Source: Pontibacter fetidus
GTDB taxonomy: Bacteria > Bacteroidota > Bacteroidia > Cytophagales > Hymenobacteraceae
NCBI RefSeq assembly: GCF_010119545.1
Contig: NZ_JAAEAA010000003.1
Location: 207,580-271,579 of the forward strand
Direction of reading: 5' to 3'
DNA: 64,000 nucleotides
Position 1 is the stretch's first letter; each line of letters opens with the position of its first letter. A program made the position numbers and the translations under genes. This document shows, in pieces, positions 37,809 through 45,037 of the stretch. The notes beneath the pieces were generated by a model that saw only the letters and a list, made by a program, of their open reading frames with translations, was not told the DNA's origin and made no database searches.

Positions 37809-39302
37809 TTATAGGTTGCTGCGCCTGTTGGCGATAATCCGTTCTATCAAAAATAAAATAAAAGCTGCCAACACAAACCACTTCAGTAATGGGATTTGTG
37901 CTGTGTTTAGTTTGGGTATAGTTGCGGCTTTTATAGTTTTGGCTGGTAACAATTGCTGGTCATCTACAGCGCTATAGTTGTAAGTTGGCTGCGGTTGCGG
38001 TAAAAGTAAAGGAAGCAACATTTCCGGGAGCTGCGCACTCTGCCCCAACTCACTCCAGGCAGGCGCAAACCCACTCCGGAAAGTATAGATTTTGCCCTTG
38101 CCATAGTTGTCGGAGTAAAGTACAGGTTCTCCGTTGGCTGTGGCCCAGAGTTGGTTCTGTTGCTGAGGTTGCAACTGGCTAAGCTGGTGTACTTTTATAG
38201 TTGTGCTGCCTATCCCTGTTATATGAGTTGTTACAGGTTGCGGTTTTTGACCTGGCTGCACCCATATGTTTAGTCCGTTATTAACTTGCTGCGCTATACT
38301 TTCAGGCAGTTCGTCTTTTCGAAGCCAGAAAACCCAATCCGCCTGTGTCGTATCTGCCTTAAATTGAAAAGGAAAACCTGTATAGTTGCTGATTGCCTGC
38401 AACGCAGCTTTCAGGTACTGCACTTCAGGTTGTTGCGCTTCATCGGTGAATATAGCTACCTGCAAAGCGCTGGTTCGTATTTTTACTTTATTACTGCTAC
38501 CAGATATGATAGCTTCTAAACTGTCCTGCTGGTGTTTTAACTGTAGTTGCTGGTTGCGGGGCAGCGCTATAGTTTGTGCCGATGCAGCTGTTTTGAACTT
38601 GCTGTAATGGGTACCTTCTCGGGAACTATGGCCAAGTATAAGCAGCAGACTGTCGGGTTTAATTTGAATGGCCGCCTGTAGCCAGGTTATACTTTTATCA
38701 GTAGCCACCGGAATCCATTGTATATGCTGGGAAATACTTTCGGGACGGGTGCCTGCAAAATACTGCTGCTGGTCTGAAGTGAAAAGCAATACGCTATCCT
38801 GTGGTAATTTATACTTTGCTGCCAATGCCGGCAAAAGGCCCCAGTAGTTATAGTTACTATTCACCAAACTGTCCTGTGTGCGGTTGCTGATCTGTTGCCA
38901 TTCTTCCTGTGATAGCTGTTTGAAATCCGGAGTATAGCTATGCAAACTATAGCCGCGCTGCAACAGCGAATCTATAGTTGGTTTGATGGGTTTTAGGGCA
39001 GAAGTATAAAGCAACTCTTCACCGATAACTATAGCCTTAGCTTCTTTTTGCTTTTGTGCCTGATGCTCCCAAACTGGTTGCGCCAGCGCCACGGCCAGAA
39101 GTATAAGTATAAGGCAGCGCAGCACCAACAGCCAGAAGTTGGTCAGCTTTATACTGCTCCAGCGGTTACTCGCCGACGCCTCCAGCCAACGCAGACTACC
39201 CACCTTTACCGTCTTCCCCTGCCGTTTATTCCACAGATGAATAGCAATCGGTATAACTATAGCCGCCGCTGCGAAGAGAAAGTATGGTGCGAGAAAAGAC
39301 AA
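37809..39302 (-). CDS. BatA-domain membrane protein
   Basis: The 497-residue protein begins with the N-terminal BatA domain (1-80): MSFLAPYFLFAAAAIVIPIAIHLWNKR, a basic stretch, then a second hydrophobic helix LLVLRCLILILLAVALAQPVWE. The long middle part lacks a recognisable von Willebrand MIDAS motif. A final membrane segment lies near 475-490. Adjacent to the DUF4175 gene, it forms the membrane part of the MoxR/DUF58 cluster, related to the Bacteroides aerotolerance genes. It probably anchors an envelope complex served by the MoxR ATPase. Confidence 0.82.
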   Translation of the reverse strand: MSFLAPYFLFAAAAIVIPIAIHLWNKRQGKTVKVGSLRWLEASASNRWSSIKLTNFWLLVLRCLILILLAVALAQPVWEHQAQKQKEAKAIVIGEELLYTSALKPIKPTIDSLLQRGYSLHSYTPDFKQLSQEEWQQISNRTQDSLVNSNYNYWGLLPALAAKYKLPQDSVLLFTSDQQQYFAGTRPESISQHIQWIPVATDKSITWLQAAIQIKPDSLLLILGHSSREGTHYSKFKTAASAQTIALPRNQQLQLKHQQDSLEAIISGSSNKVKIRTSALQVAIFTDEAQQPEVQYLKAALQAISNYTGFPFQFKADTTQADWVFWLRKDELPESIAQQVNNGLNIWVQPGQKPQPVTTHITGIGSTTIKVHQLSQLQPQQQNQLWATANGEPVLYSDNYGKGKIYTFRSGFAPAWSELGQSAQLPEMLLPLLLPQPQPTYNYSAVDDQQLLPAKTIKAATIPKLNTAQIPLLKWFVLAAFILFLIERIIANRRSNL

Positions 39303-39305
39303 GAG

Positions 39306-39345
39306 AGTTTAGGAGTTAGAGAGTTAAAAAGTTAAAGAGTTGTTT
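39306..39345. repeat. Short tandem repeat of AGTTARAR units
   Basis: Five or so copies of an 8-9 base unit (AGTTTAGG, AGTTAGAG, AGTTAAAA, AGTTAAAG, AGTTG) follow each other. The same unit recurs at 44910-44966. Confidence 0.7.
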
Positions 39346-39349
39346 TTTT

Positions 39350-39428
39350 CTGTCATTCTGGAAGAATCTTGAGTGCAAATAGCAAAGGCTTAACCTCCCT
39401 CTTACCAAGATCTTTCCAAAATGACAGG
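39350..39428. repeat. Palindromic GTCATTCTGGAAGA repeat
   Basis: An inverted repeat with arms 39351-39371 (TGTCATTCTGGAAGAATCTTG) and 39406-39426 (the near-exact complement) around about 34 bases. It belongs to the same family as 27501-27601, 43476-43548 and 63513-63545. Confidence 0.75.
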
Positions 39429-39490
39429 TGCGTGCCTGAGCTTTATTTTTTGAGTAAACAATCAACAATTTAACATCAGTAATTAAACCA

Positions 39491-40384
39491 TCACCCATAC
39501 AGCAGCCGTTTTTGCAGGAATGTTCTCAGCGCCTTATCTAGTGGCTCGTCGGTAACAAACCTGTCGTAGGCGATCTGACGGTTGCGCATGTCTTTTTCTA
39601 TGTCCTGCAGCCACTCCTGCTGTTTGGCTAAATAGGTTTGCTTTTGAGCGGCGCTGCTTACCTGCAGCGTTTGCCCCGTTTCCAGGTCCTCAAAGGTGAG
39701 GGTGCCGTTATAGGTAAACTCCAGCTCGTTACGGCTCATGAGGTGTGCCAGCAGCAGCTCGTGCCCCTGTGCGCCCAGTTTGTATAGCAAATCTTTTATC
39801 TCATGCTCATGCTCATACAAATCCGACAGAAAAACGGTAAGCTCTTTCTGCCGGCGGGCCGCAAATAGGTTAGCTGCCACCTCCATGCCCGGAAACTTAC
39901 CTTGCGGCTTTACCTCGGCCAACTGGTGCCAGAAGCGCTGCAGGTGCATGTTGTCTGATCGCGGCGTCAGGTTAATGAGTTGGTTCTCGTGCAGTACATA
40001 CAGTCCCACCGCATCGCCCTGCGTAGTCGCCAGGTAAGCCAGCGAGGCCACCATAAACCGCGCGTAATCCATCTTGCTGATACCATTTACATCTTCGTGT
40101 GCCATCGAGGCGCTGCCATCCAGAATAAACCGCACCGTGATGTTGGTGTCTACCTCGGCCTCCCGGATGTAATAGCGGTCGGAGCGGGCAAACATCTTCC
40201 AGTCGAGTTGCCGCAGATCGTCGCCGGGCTGGTAGCTGCGGTACTGGCTAAACTCCAGCCCCGCCCCACGCCGCAAACTCTGGTTCTGCCCCGCCAAAAA
40301 GCCCTCCACCACCGTTTTAGCCAACAGCGGCAGGTCTTTTATGGTAGCCAATACCTTCGGGTCGATGAATTTATGGGTGGTCAA
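39491..40384 (-). CDS. DUF58 domain protein (von Willebrand-like)
   Basis: The 297-residue cytosolic protein shows the DUF58 signature GxGLEFSQYRSYQPGDDLRQLDWKMFARSD (about 41-70). A metal-binding DGSAS site (about 92-96) begins a von Willebrand A-like fold. DUF58 proteins are usual partners of MoxR AAA+ ATPases; here the ATPase gene lies upstream on the same strand, separated by two unknown genes. The pair probably works in assembly or quality control of envelope proteins with the BatA and DUF4175 products encoded just downstream. Confidence 0.88.
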   Translation of the reverse strand: MTTHKFIDPKVLATIKDLPLLAKTVVEGFLAGQNQSLRRGAGLEFSQYRSYQPGDDLRQLDWKMFARSDRYYIREAEVDTNITVRFILDGSASMAHEDVNGISKMDYARFMVASLAYLATTQGDAVGLYVLHENQLINLTPRSDNMHLQRFWHQLAEVKPQGKFPGMEVAANLFAARRQKELTVFLSDLYEHEHEIKDLLYKLGAQGHELLLAHLMSRNELEFTYNGTLTFEDLETGQTLQVSSAAQKQTYLAKQQEWLQDIEKDMRNRQIAYDRFVTDEPLDKALRTFLQKRLLYG

Positions 40385-40420
40385 GGAGTAGGATTTTAGA
40401 GTTTTATGTGATGGATGGGC

Positions 40421-41059
40421 TTATCTAATTGTATCAATTGCAACTAACTCATTATTTTGCCATACTTCCTCAATTTTGTAATCATCTTTATAAATTATCT
40501 TCTTTCCTTCAGCAACACCATTTACATAATCCATTTCAATAAAAAGCTCTTTTCGGGGATGATAAACTGTAAACTTCCCGTGTGGTTTTCTATTTACTAA
40601 ATCAGCTAAACTATAACTGTATTGCTCATAAAAGCTGCTGGCAAAAGCACGGGCAGGTGGTACAATATTAGGGGCTTTCATGTATACTGCTTCTTTCCAG
40701 TTCTTTTCAATTACTTTGTCACGTTGAAAGAATATTAAAGTATAGCAGTAATTAAGCGACTTAAAGTTTTCTAAAAACTCAATGATAGAATTCCGATCAG
40801 TTGAACTAACATAAAACAGATATAGATTTTCATTTTCATGCCCATGCCAACATCTATTTGGGCTCTGTTGATAATCAAGTAGCTCAAAAGTTGTACTGCC
40901 TATTTGAGTTAACCTCTTTACAGCAGGTTGGCTCCAATAGACAGTATAGTTTGTTAGATAATGAAAAGAAGAAACGATTAAAAGCAAAACCGCTACAACC
41001 AGAAAAATATACAGATTTGTCTGATTTTTAAATATCTTATATGGTTTTCTATGCTTCAT
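40421..41059 (-). CDS. Unknown single-pass membrane protein, AT-rich
   Basis: The 212-residue protein has one N-terminal membrane helix (about 16-36, YIFLVVAVLLLIVSSFHYL) and then a soluble domain. The C-terminal part has short MORN-like strands (HGKFTVYHPRKELFIEMDYVNGVAEGKKIIY). I do not recognise the family. Base composition is clearly richer in A and T than its neighbours, and codon use differs (many AAA, AAT, TTT), suggesting recent gain. It lies 5 bases from the next unknown gene and sits inside the MoxR-DUF58 cluster. Confidence 0.6.
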   Translation of the reverse strand: MKHRKPYKIFKNQTNLYIFLVVAVLLLIVSSFHYLTNYTVYWSQPAVKRLTQIGSTTFELLDYQQSPNRCWHGHENENLYLFYVSSTDRNSIIEFLENFKSLNYCYTLIFFQRDKVIEKNWKEAVYMKAPNIVPPARAFASSFYEQYSYSLADLVNRKPHGKFTVYHPRKELFIEMDYVNGVAEGKKIIYKDDYKIEEVWQNNELVAIDTIR

Positions 41060-41064
41060 AAAAC

Positions 41065-41604
41065 CTATACCAAACTCTGCCGCAACTTCAGATCCACCAA
41101 CTCAGCCTCAATAGCTGCCTCATCAAGTATAATATCTACCCCACCGATTAACTCTTCACGTACTTTGAGCATATACTTTCGGGTGTCGGTATAGAGTACA
41201 ATGGCTGCGTCGTAGTGTATAGTTTCGTAGAACTCCTGATTCCAATCCTGGTACACTTCCAGCATCAGCACCTGCGACGACAGTACCTTTATCTCTGAGT
41301 ATTGCCCTGACTGCAGCAGCTTTTCGCAACGGAGCGGCATTTTACTTTCTTCTATGGCAAACTCGTAGTAAGTGGTGCTTGTATCAGGCGTAAGTTTATA
41401 GTCTGCGCTGATGTTGATGAAAGTGAGGTCGCCGCGGTTGGTTTTAAGGCCAAGCGCAAACTCCGGAGCCCAGTACAGCAGCTTATCGCCATTTGCTTCA
41501 ACTTTTAGTCTGTCAGTGAAGAAGTAACAGATCCTTTCTCCCACAATTTTCCTCAAGAGTTGTGTGCTCGTCTCTGTCAGTTTTATAGTTGCTACTTCTT
41601 CCAT
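41065..41604 (-). CDS. Unknown 179-residue cytosolic protein
   Basis: There is no signal peptide, membrane helix or catalytic motif I recognise. The sequence alternates beta strands and short helices and is acidic at the C-terminus (DIILDEAAIEAELVDL). It precedes the AT-rich membrane protein gene by 5 bases and follows the MoxR gene after a nested inverted repeat (41623-41739). The close spacing suggests the two unknown genes act together or arrived together. It reads like a real gene, with an unbroken frame and composition like its neighbours. Confidence 0.6.
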   Translation of the reverse strand: MEEVATIKLTETSTQLLRKIVGERICYFFTDRLKVEANGDKLLYWAPEFALGLKTNRGDLTFINISADYKLTPDTSTTYYEFAIEESKMPLRCEKLLQSGQYSEIKVLSSQVLMLEVYQDWNQEFYETIHYDAAIVLYTDTRKYMLKVREELIGGVDIILDEAAIEAELVDLKLRQSLV

Positions 41605-41622
41605 CTGTTTCTTTTTGTAATT

Positions 41623-41739
41623 ATGGCGCGAGCGTCTTCGCTCGTGCTTATTATAGTGTGGCCTCTGGCCACTTTATGACAGATCTACACGGGCCAGAGG
41701 CCCAGCTATAGTTAGTCACAGCGAAGACGCTCGCGCCAT
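41623..41739. repeat. Nested inverted repeat with perfect 20-bp outer arms
   Basis: ATGGCGCGAGCGTCTTCGCT (41623-41642) is exactly complementary to 41720-41739. A second pair, GGCCTCTGGCC (41660-41670) and GGCCAGAGGCC (41692-41702), is nested inside. The result can extrude as a cruciform. A related half lies at 48893-48946, with GGCGCGAGCGTCCTCGCTCGTG and its own hairpin. Confidence 0.85.
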
Positions 41740-41745
41740 GATTTA

Positions 41746-42741
41746 CTACACCAACACTGCTTTTGGCAGCTTTATACTTTGCAGCAGCTCGTCTACTACA
41801 TTATCCGGGGTAATGCGCTCTGCTTCGGCGGCAAAGTTTACCAGTACGCGGTGGCGCAGGACAGGATAAGCCATTGTTTTTATATCATCTATAGTTACAG
41901 CAAACCTACCATGCAGTAAAGCTCTGGCTTTGGCGGTAAGTATAAGTGCTTGGCCGGCTCTTGGACCTGCTCCCCAGCGGCAATAGTTTTTTACGAAATC
42001 TAAAGTTGTGCTGTCGGGGCGGGTAGCACGTACCAGTTGGTTTACAAAGCTCAACAGGTCTTCGTTTATGCTTACCTCGCGTACCATTTGGCGCAACAGC
42101 ATTACTTCTTCACCGCTAAGTATAGGTTGTACCTGTGCCTGCCGTGTGCCGGTGGTGCTGGATAGTATATTTAGCTCCTCCTGCTCGGTTGGGTACTTTA
42201 TTTTGATGAAGAGCAGAAAGCGATCGAGCTGCGCCTCCGGTAGCGGGTAGGTTCCGGCCTGTTCTATCGGGTTTTGGGTTGCCAGCAGAAAAAAAGGTTT
42301 CGGCAACGAATATGTTTTACCGGCATAGGTTACTTCGTGCTCCTGCATGGCTTCCAGCAAAGCGGCTTGCGTTTTAGGTGGCGTCCGGTTAATCTCATCG
42401 GCCAGCACAATGTTCGAGAATATCGGACCTTCGTTAAATTTGAAAAAGCGCTTGCCGGTGGCGTGGTCTTCTTCCAGCACCTCAGTACCAAGTATGTCTG
42501 TCGGCATCAGGTCCGGGGTGAACTGTATTCTTCTAAAACCTAGATCCATAGCGCTACTCAGCGTGCGAACCAGCAACGTTTTAGCCAAACCTGGTACACC
42601 TTCCAGCAAACCGTGTCCGCCAGCCATCATGGTTATCAGTACCTCGTCAAGTACCTCTTCCTGGCCTACAATTATTTTCTGTATCTCCTGCTTTAGCTGC
42701 GGTAGCTTGCCTAACAGGTGGTTTATGTCTTGTTCAGTCAC
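41746..42741 (-). CDS. MoxR-family AAA+ ATPase
   Basis: The 331-residue protein shows Walker A GVPGLAKTLL (about 58-67) and Walker B with the MoxR form VLADEINRTPPKTQAALLEAMQE (about 111-133). Sensor 1 is ATQNP, and the C-terminal lid contains the typical ARALLHGRF and VLRHRV segments. MoxR ATPases act as chaperones that activate or assemble partners, most often DUF58 and von Willebrand proteins. It is the probable energy source of this cluster; the DUF4159 gene lies upstream and DUF58 downstream, all on the minus strand. Confidence 0.93.
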   Translation of the reverse strand: MTEQDINHLLGKLPQLKQEIQKIIVGQEEVLDEVLITMMAGGHGLLEGVPGLAKTLLVRTLSSAMDLGFRRIQFTPDLMPTDILGTEVLEEDHATGKRFFKFNEGPIFSNIVLADEINRTPPKTQAALLEAMQEHEVTYAGKTYSLPKPFFLLATQNPIEQAGTYPLPEAQLDRFLLFIKIKYPTEQEELNILSSTTGTRQAQVQPILSGEEVMLLRQMVREVSINEDLLSFVNQLVRATRPDSTTLDFVKNYCRWGAGPRAGQALILTAKARALLHGRFAVTIDDIKTMAYPVLRHRVLVNFAAEAERITPDNVVDELLQSIKLPKAVLV

Positions 42742-42744
42742 AGT

Positions 42745-42838
42745 TCTTAATTACTAATGATGAATGAATAATGACTAATTATTGAGCAGCTTTCGCAGTC
42801 TATTAATCATTACTCATTAATAACTATTCATTAACTAG
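42745..42838. repeat. Imperfect inverted repeat of ATTANTAATGA units
   Basis: The left arm (about 42750-42785, ACTAATGATGAATGAATAAT...) resembles the complement of the right arm (about 42800-42838, ...CATTACTCATTAATAACT). The arms are AT-rich with several mismatches. The repeat fills the spacer between the DUF4159 and MoxR genes. Confidence 0.5.
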
Positions 42839-43448
42839 TTAGCGCATACATAATAATGTTTACGCCAAATTTGGTGTTGTCTTCGGCCAGCCAGCGTTTG
42901 TTTCTAAAGTCGTAATCCCATTCGCAGCCATAGTCTTTGTTGCTGTAAAGCACGGCTACGCGGCCGTTTATCTCTATCGCTTTCAGGTAGTCGTGCACCA
43001 GGTCGTCGCCCCAGCCGTTTAGCTCAAAACTTGTAGTAGGCGGGCCGTCCTCGAAGGTAAAAAAGCTGCGGTATAGTTTATGGTTATTGGGTATCTTCTT
43101 CAGCGCTCCCGCCCCAAATATCTGCCGCATCTGCTCCTCAAACGACTTGGCAAAAAGCCCATCGATGTCGTGGTTGCAATCGTCTACAAACACGAAGCCA
43201 CCGTTGCGCACATAGGTCTCAAAGTTCTTTCGCTCTTTCTGGTTAAACTGCACCAGTTTGTGCCCGCTCAGGTAGCTAAATGGGTAATGGAACAGCTCCG
43301 CACTCTCCAATGATACCACTTTCTCCTGCTCGTTTACCTTTACAGTAGTGTATTGGATAAGCGAGTGCATCAGGTTGCTTGGCATACGCGGGTCGGTATC
43401 CCAGTTGCCGGATCGGTATTGCAGGCGTACGAAGGTAAAAGGTTGCAC
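42831..43448 (-). CDS. DUF4159 domain protein
   Basis: The 205-residue protein starts at GTG 43448, with FTFVRLQYRSGNWDTDPRMPSNL opening the domain. The DUF4159 core FVDDCNHDIDGLFAKSFEEQMRQIFG and the terminal GVNIIMYALT are clear. The fold resembles a class I amidotransferase-like Rossmann domain without a catalytic Cys. It has no visible signal peptide, although many relatives have one, so either the protein is cytosolic or the N-terminus is shorter than in relatives. DUF4159 genes often accompany MoxR/BatA clusters, as here. Confidence 0.85.
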   Translation of the reverse strand: MQPFTFVRLQYRSGNWDTDPRMPSNLMHSLIQYTTVKVNEQEKVVSLESAELFHYPFSYLSGHKLVQFNQKERKNFETYVRNGGFVFVDDCNHDIDGLFAKSFEEQMRQIFGAGALKKIPNNHKLYRSFFTFEDGPPTTSFELNGWGDDLVHDYLKAIEINGRVAVLYSNKDYGCEWDYDFRNKRWLAEDNTKFGVNIIMYALTS

Positions 43449-43475
43449 TTATAAAACAGATAGTGTTTAAACTAA

Positions 43476-43548
43476 CTGTCATCTCGAACAACGTGAGAGA
43501 TCTATTTCGAACACTTGTATCAGATCTCTCCTATCGTCGAGATGACAG
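43476..43548. repeat. Palindromic CTGTCATCTCGA repeat
   Basis: Arms 43476-43503 (CTGTCATCTCGAACAACGTG...) and 43522-43548 (...CGTCGAGATGACAG) are near-perfect complements around about 18 bases. It is a member of the GTCATNCTGA family seen at 27501, 39350 and 63513. Confidence 0.75.
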
Positions 43549-43575
43549 GAAAATTATACTATAAATCTTCAGCAA

Positions 43576-44892
43576 TTACACGGCATCCGATAAGCTGGTG
43601 AAGGTAAAGTCGCGCACTTTCATCGGCGGAATAAGGTTGCCACTGATGCGTTGCGGTTTACCAAGTGCCTCCAGGTTATTAAGCATGATAATCGGGCTCT
43701 CGTTGAAACGGAAGTTCTTAACCGGGTACATGATCTTACCATTTTCAATGTAGAAAGTACCGTCGCGGGTTAGGCCGGTAAAAAGTAATGTCTGCGGATC
43801 AACGGAGCGGATGTACCACAAACGGGTAACCAGTATACCGCGCTTGGTGCTCTTGATCATATCTTCCAGCGACTGGGTGCCACCTTCCATAATCATACCG
43901 CCCGGGTTTGGCACTGACTTGGCTCCTGTTTTTTGGGCCCAGTAAAGCGAGTTCGACAGGTTCTTTACAACGCCCTTCTCAATCCAGGTTGTTTTTTCAC
44001 GCGGGCGGCCGTCTCCTGAGAAAGGTGCTGACGGAATTTCAGGGTGAGCAGGGTCAGAATAAACGGTTACACGCTCATCTACCAGCTTTTCGCCCAGCTT
44101 GGTTTTGCCACCTGCTTTGCTCAGGAAACTGCGGCCTTCTTCGGCGCTACGCTGGTCCAGGCCACGGAACATGCCTTGCAGTAAATCTATAGATGCGGCT
44201 GGCTCCAATATAACAGTATACTTACCCGGCTCCAGGGCTTTAGCGTTGCGCGAGCTGGCAGCTTTCTGGGCAGCTATTTCCGATGCTTTGCCTGTATCAA
44301 GCTTACTGGCATCTGAGAAATCCTGGGTTACGTAGCCGGAGCCGGTTCCGTCTTCGGTACGCATCGTTACCGAAAAGTCTATTACCGTAGCCGGATGATA
44401 AGCGAACAGGCCTTTGTTGTTCATCTTGGCCGTAAAGTCGGTATAGTGCTCCAGGAAGCCCGCAGCCGTAAGGCTTTTAGCGTTTGCGGCCGCTATACTT
44501 TTTGCGGCAGCCTCTGCTCGGTAAGCTGGGTCTATTTTAGCTGTGGTATCAAAATGCTCTTTGGTAGTGATGTATTTCTGAGGTCCCAGTAGCGGTACAT
44601 ATTCCGGGCTTTCAGGAGCCAGGCGCGCAATTTCTTCAGAACGACGAATTACTTTTTCCAGTGATTTATCGTCGAACTCGTTTATAGTTGCCACACCAGA
44701 ACGCTTGCCAAAACGCGACTCCACAGACATAGCCGTGTTTTCTTCGGCACCGCTGGTAGATACTTCGTTTCGGGCATAGCGTATGTTGCCGCCATTATTG
44801 CCGCTAAGTGTAATCTCACACTCATCAGCCTTTGAATAAGCAAGCGCTTTTTTAAGTATAGCCTGTGCTTCTTCTTTACTTAATATTGCCAT
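43576..44892 (-). CDS. PmbA/TldE-like subunit of the TldD/TldE protease
   Basis: The 438-residue cytosolic protein belongs to the TldD/PmbA family. It has an N-terminal ferredoxin-like domain (SKADECEITLSGNNGGNIRYARNEVSTSG), the central segment GKYTVILEPAAS and the C-terminal TRDGTFYIENGKI beta block. It lacks the HExxxH zinc motif, so it corresponds to the non-catalytic TldE/PmbA subunit. In E. coli the TldD/TldE heterodimer degrades unfolded peptides and matures peptide antibiotics. The catalytic partner gene lies just upstream (45038-46684). Confidence 0.88.
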   Translation of the reverse strand: MAILSKEEAQAILKKALAYSKADECEITLSGNNGGNIRYARNEVSTSGAEENTAMSVESRFGKRSGVATINEFDDKSLEKVIRRSEEIARLAPESPEYVPLLGPQKYITTKEHFDTTAKIDPAYRAEAAAKSIAAANAKSLTAAGFLEHYTDFTAKMNNKGLFAYHPATVIDFSVTMRTEDGTGSGYVTQDFSDASKLDTGKASEIAAQKAASSRNAKALEPGKYTVILEPAASIDLLQGMFRGLDQRSAEEGRSFLSKAGGKTKLGEKLVDERVTVYSDPAHPEIPSAPFSGDGRPREKTTWIEKGVVKNLSNSLYWAQKTGAKSVPNPGGMIMEGGTQSLEDMIKSTKRGILVTRLWYIRSVDPQTLLFTGLTRDGTFYIENGKIMYPVKNFRFNESPIIMLNNLEALGKPQRISGNLIPPMKVRDFTFTSLSDAV

Positions 44893-44902
44893 GTTTAGAT
44901 AG

Positions 44903-44966
44903 TTAAGAGTTGAGAGTTATGAGTTAAGGAGTTAGAAAGTTAAAAAGTTAGAAGGTTAGAAAGTTG
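44903..44966. repeat. Tandem AGTTARAR repeat
   Basis: About seven consecutive 8-9 base units (AGTTAAGA, AGTTGAGA, AGTTATG, AGTTAAGG, AGTTAGAA and similar) lie in the spacer between the TldE-like and TldD-like genes. The unit is the same as at 39306-39345. Confidence 0.7.
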
Positions 44967-45037
44967 GCTACTGTAAGTGCTGGCGTTTCTAAGAACATCT
45001 ACTTTTAACTATTAACTTTTAACTCTAAACTAAATCG

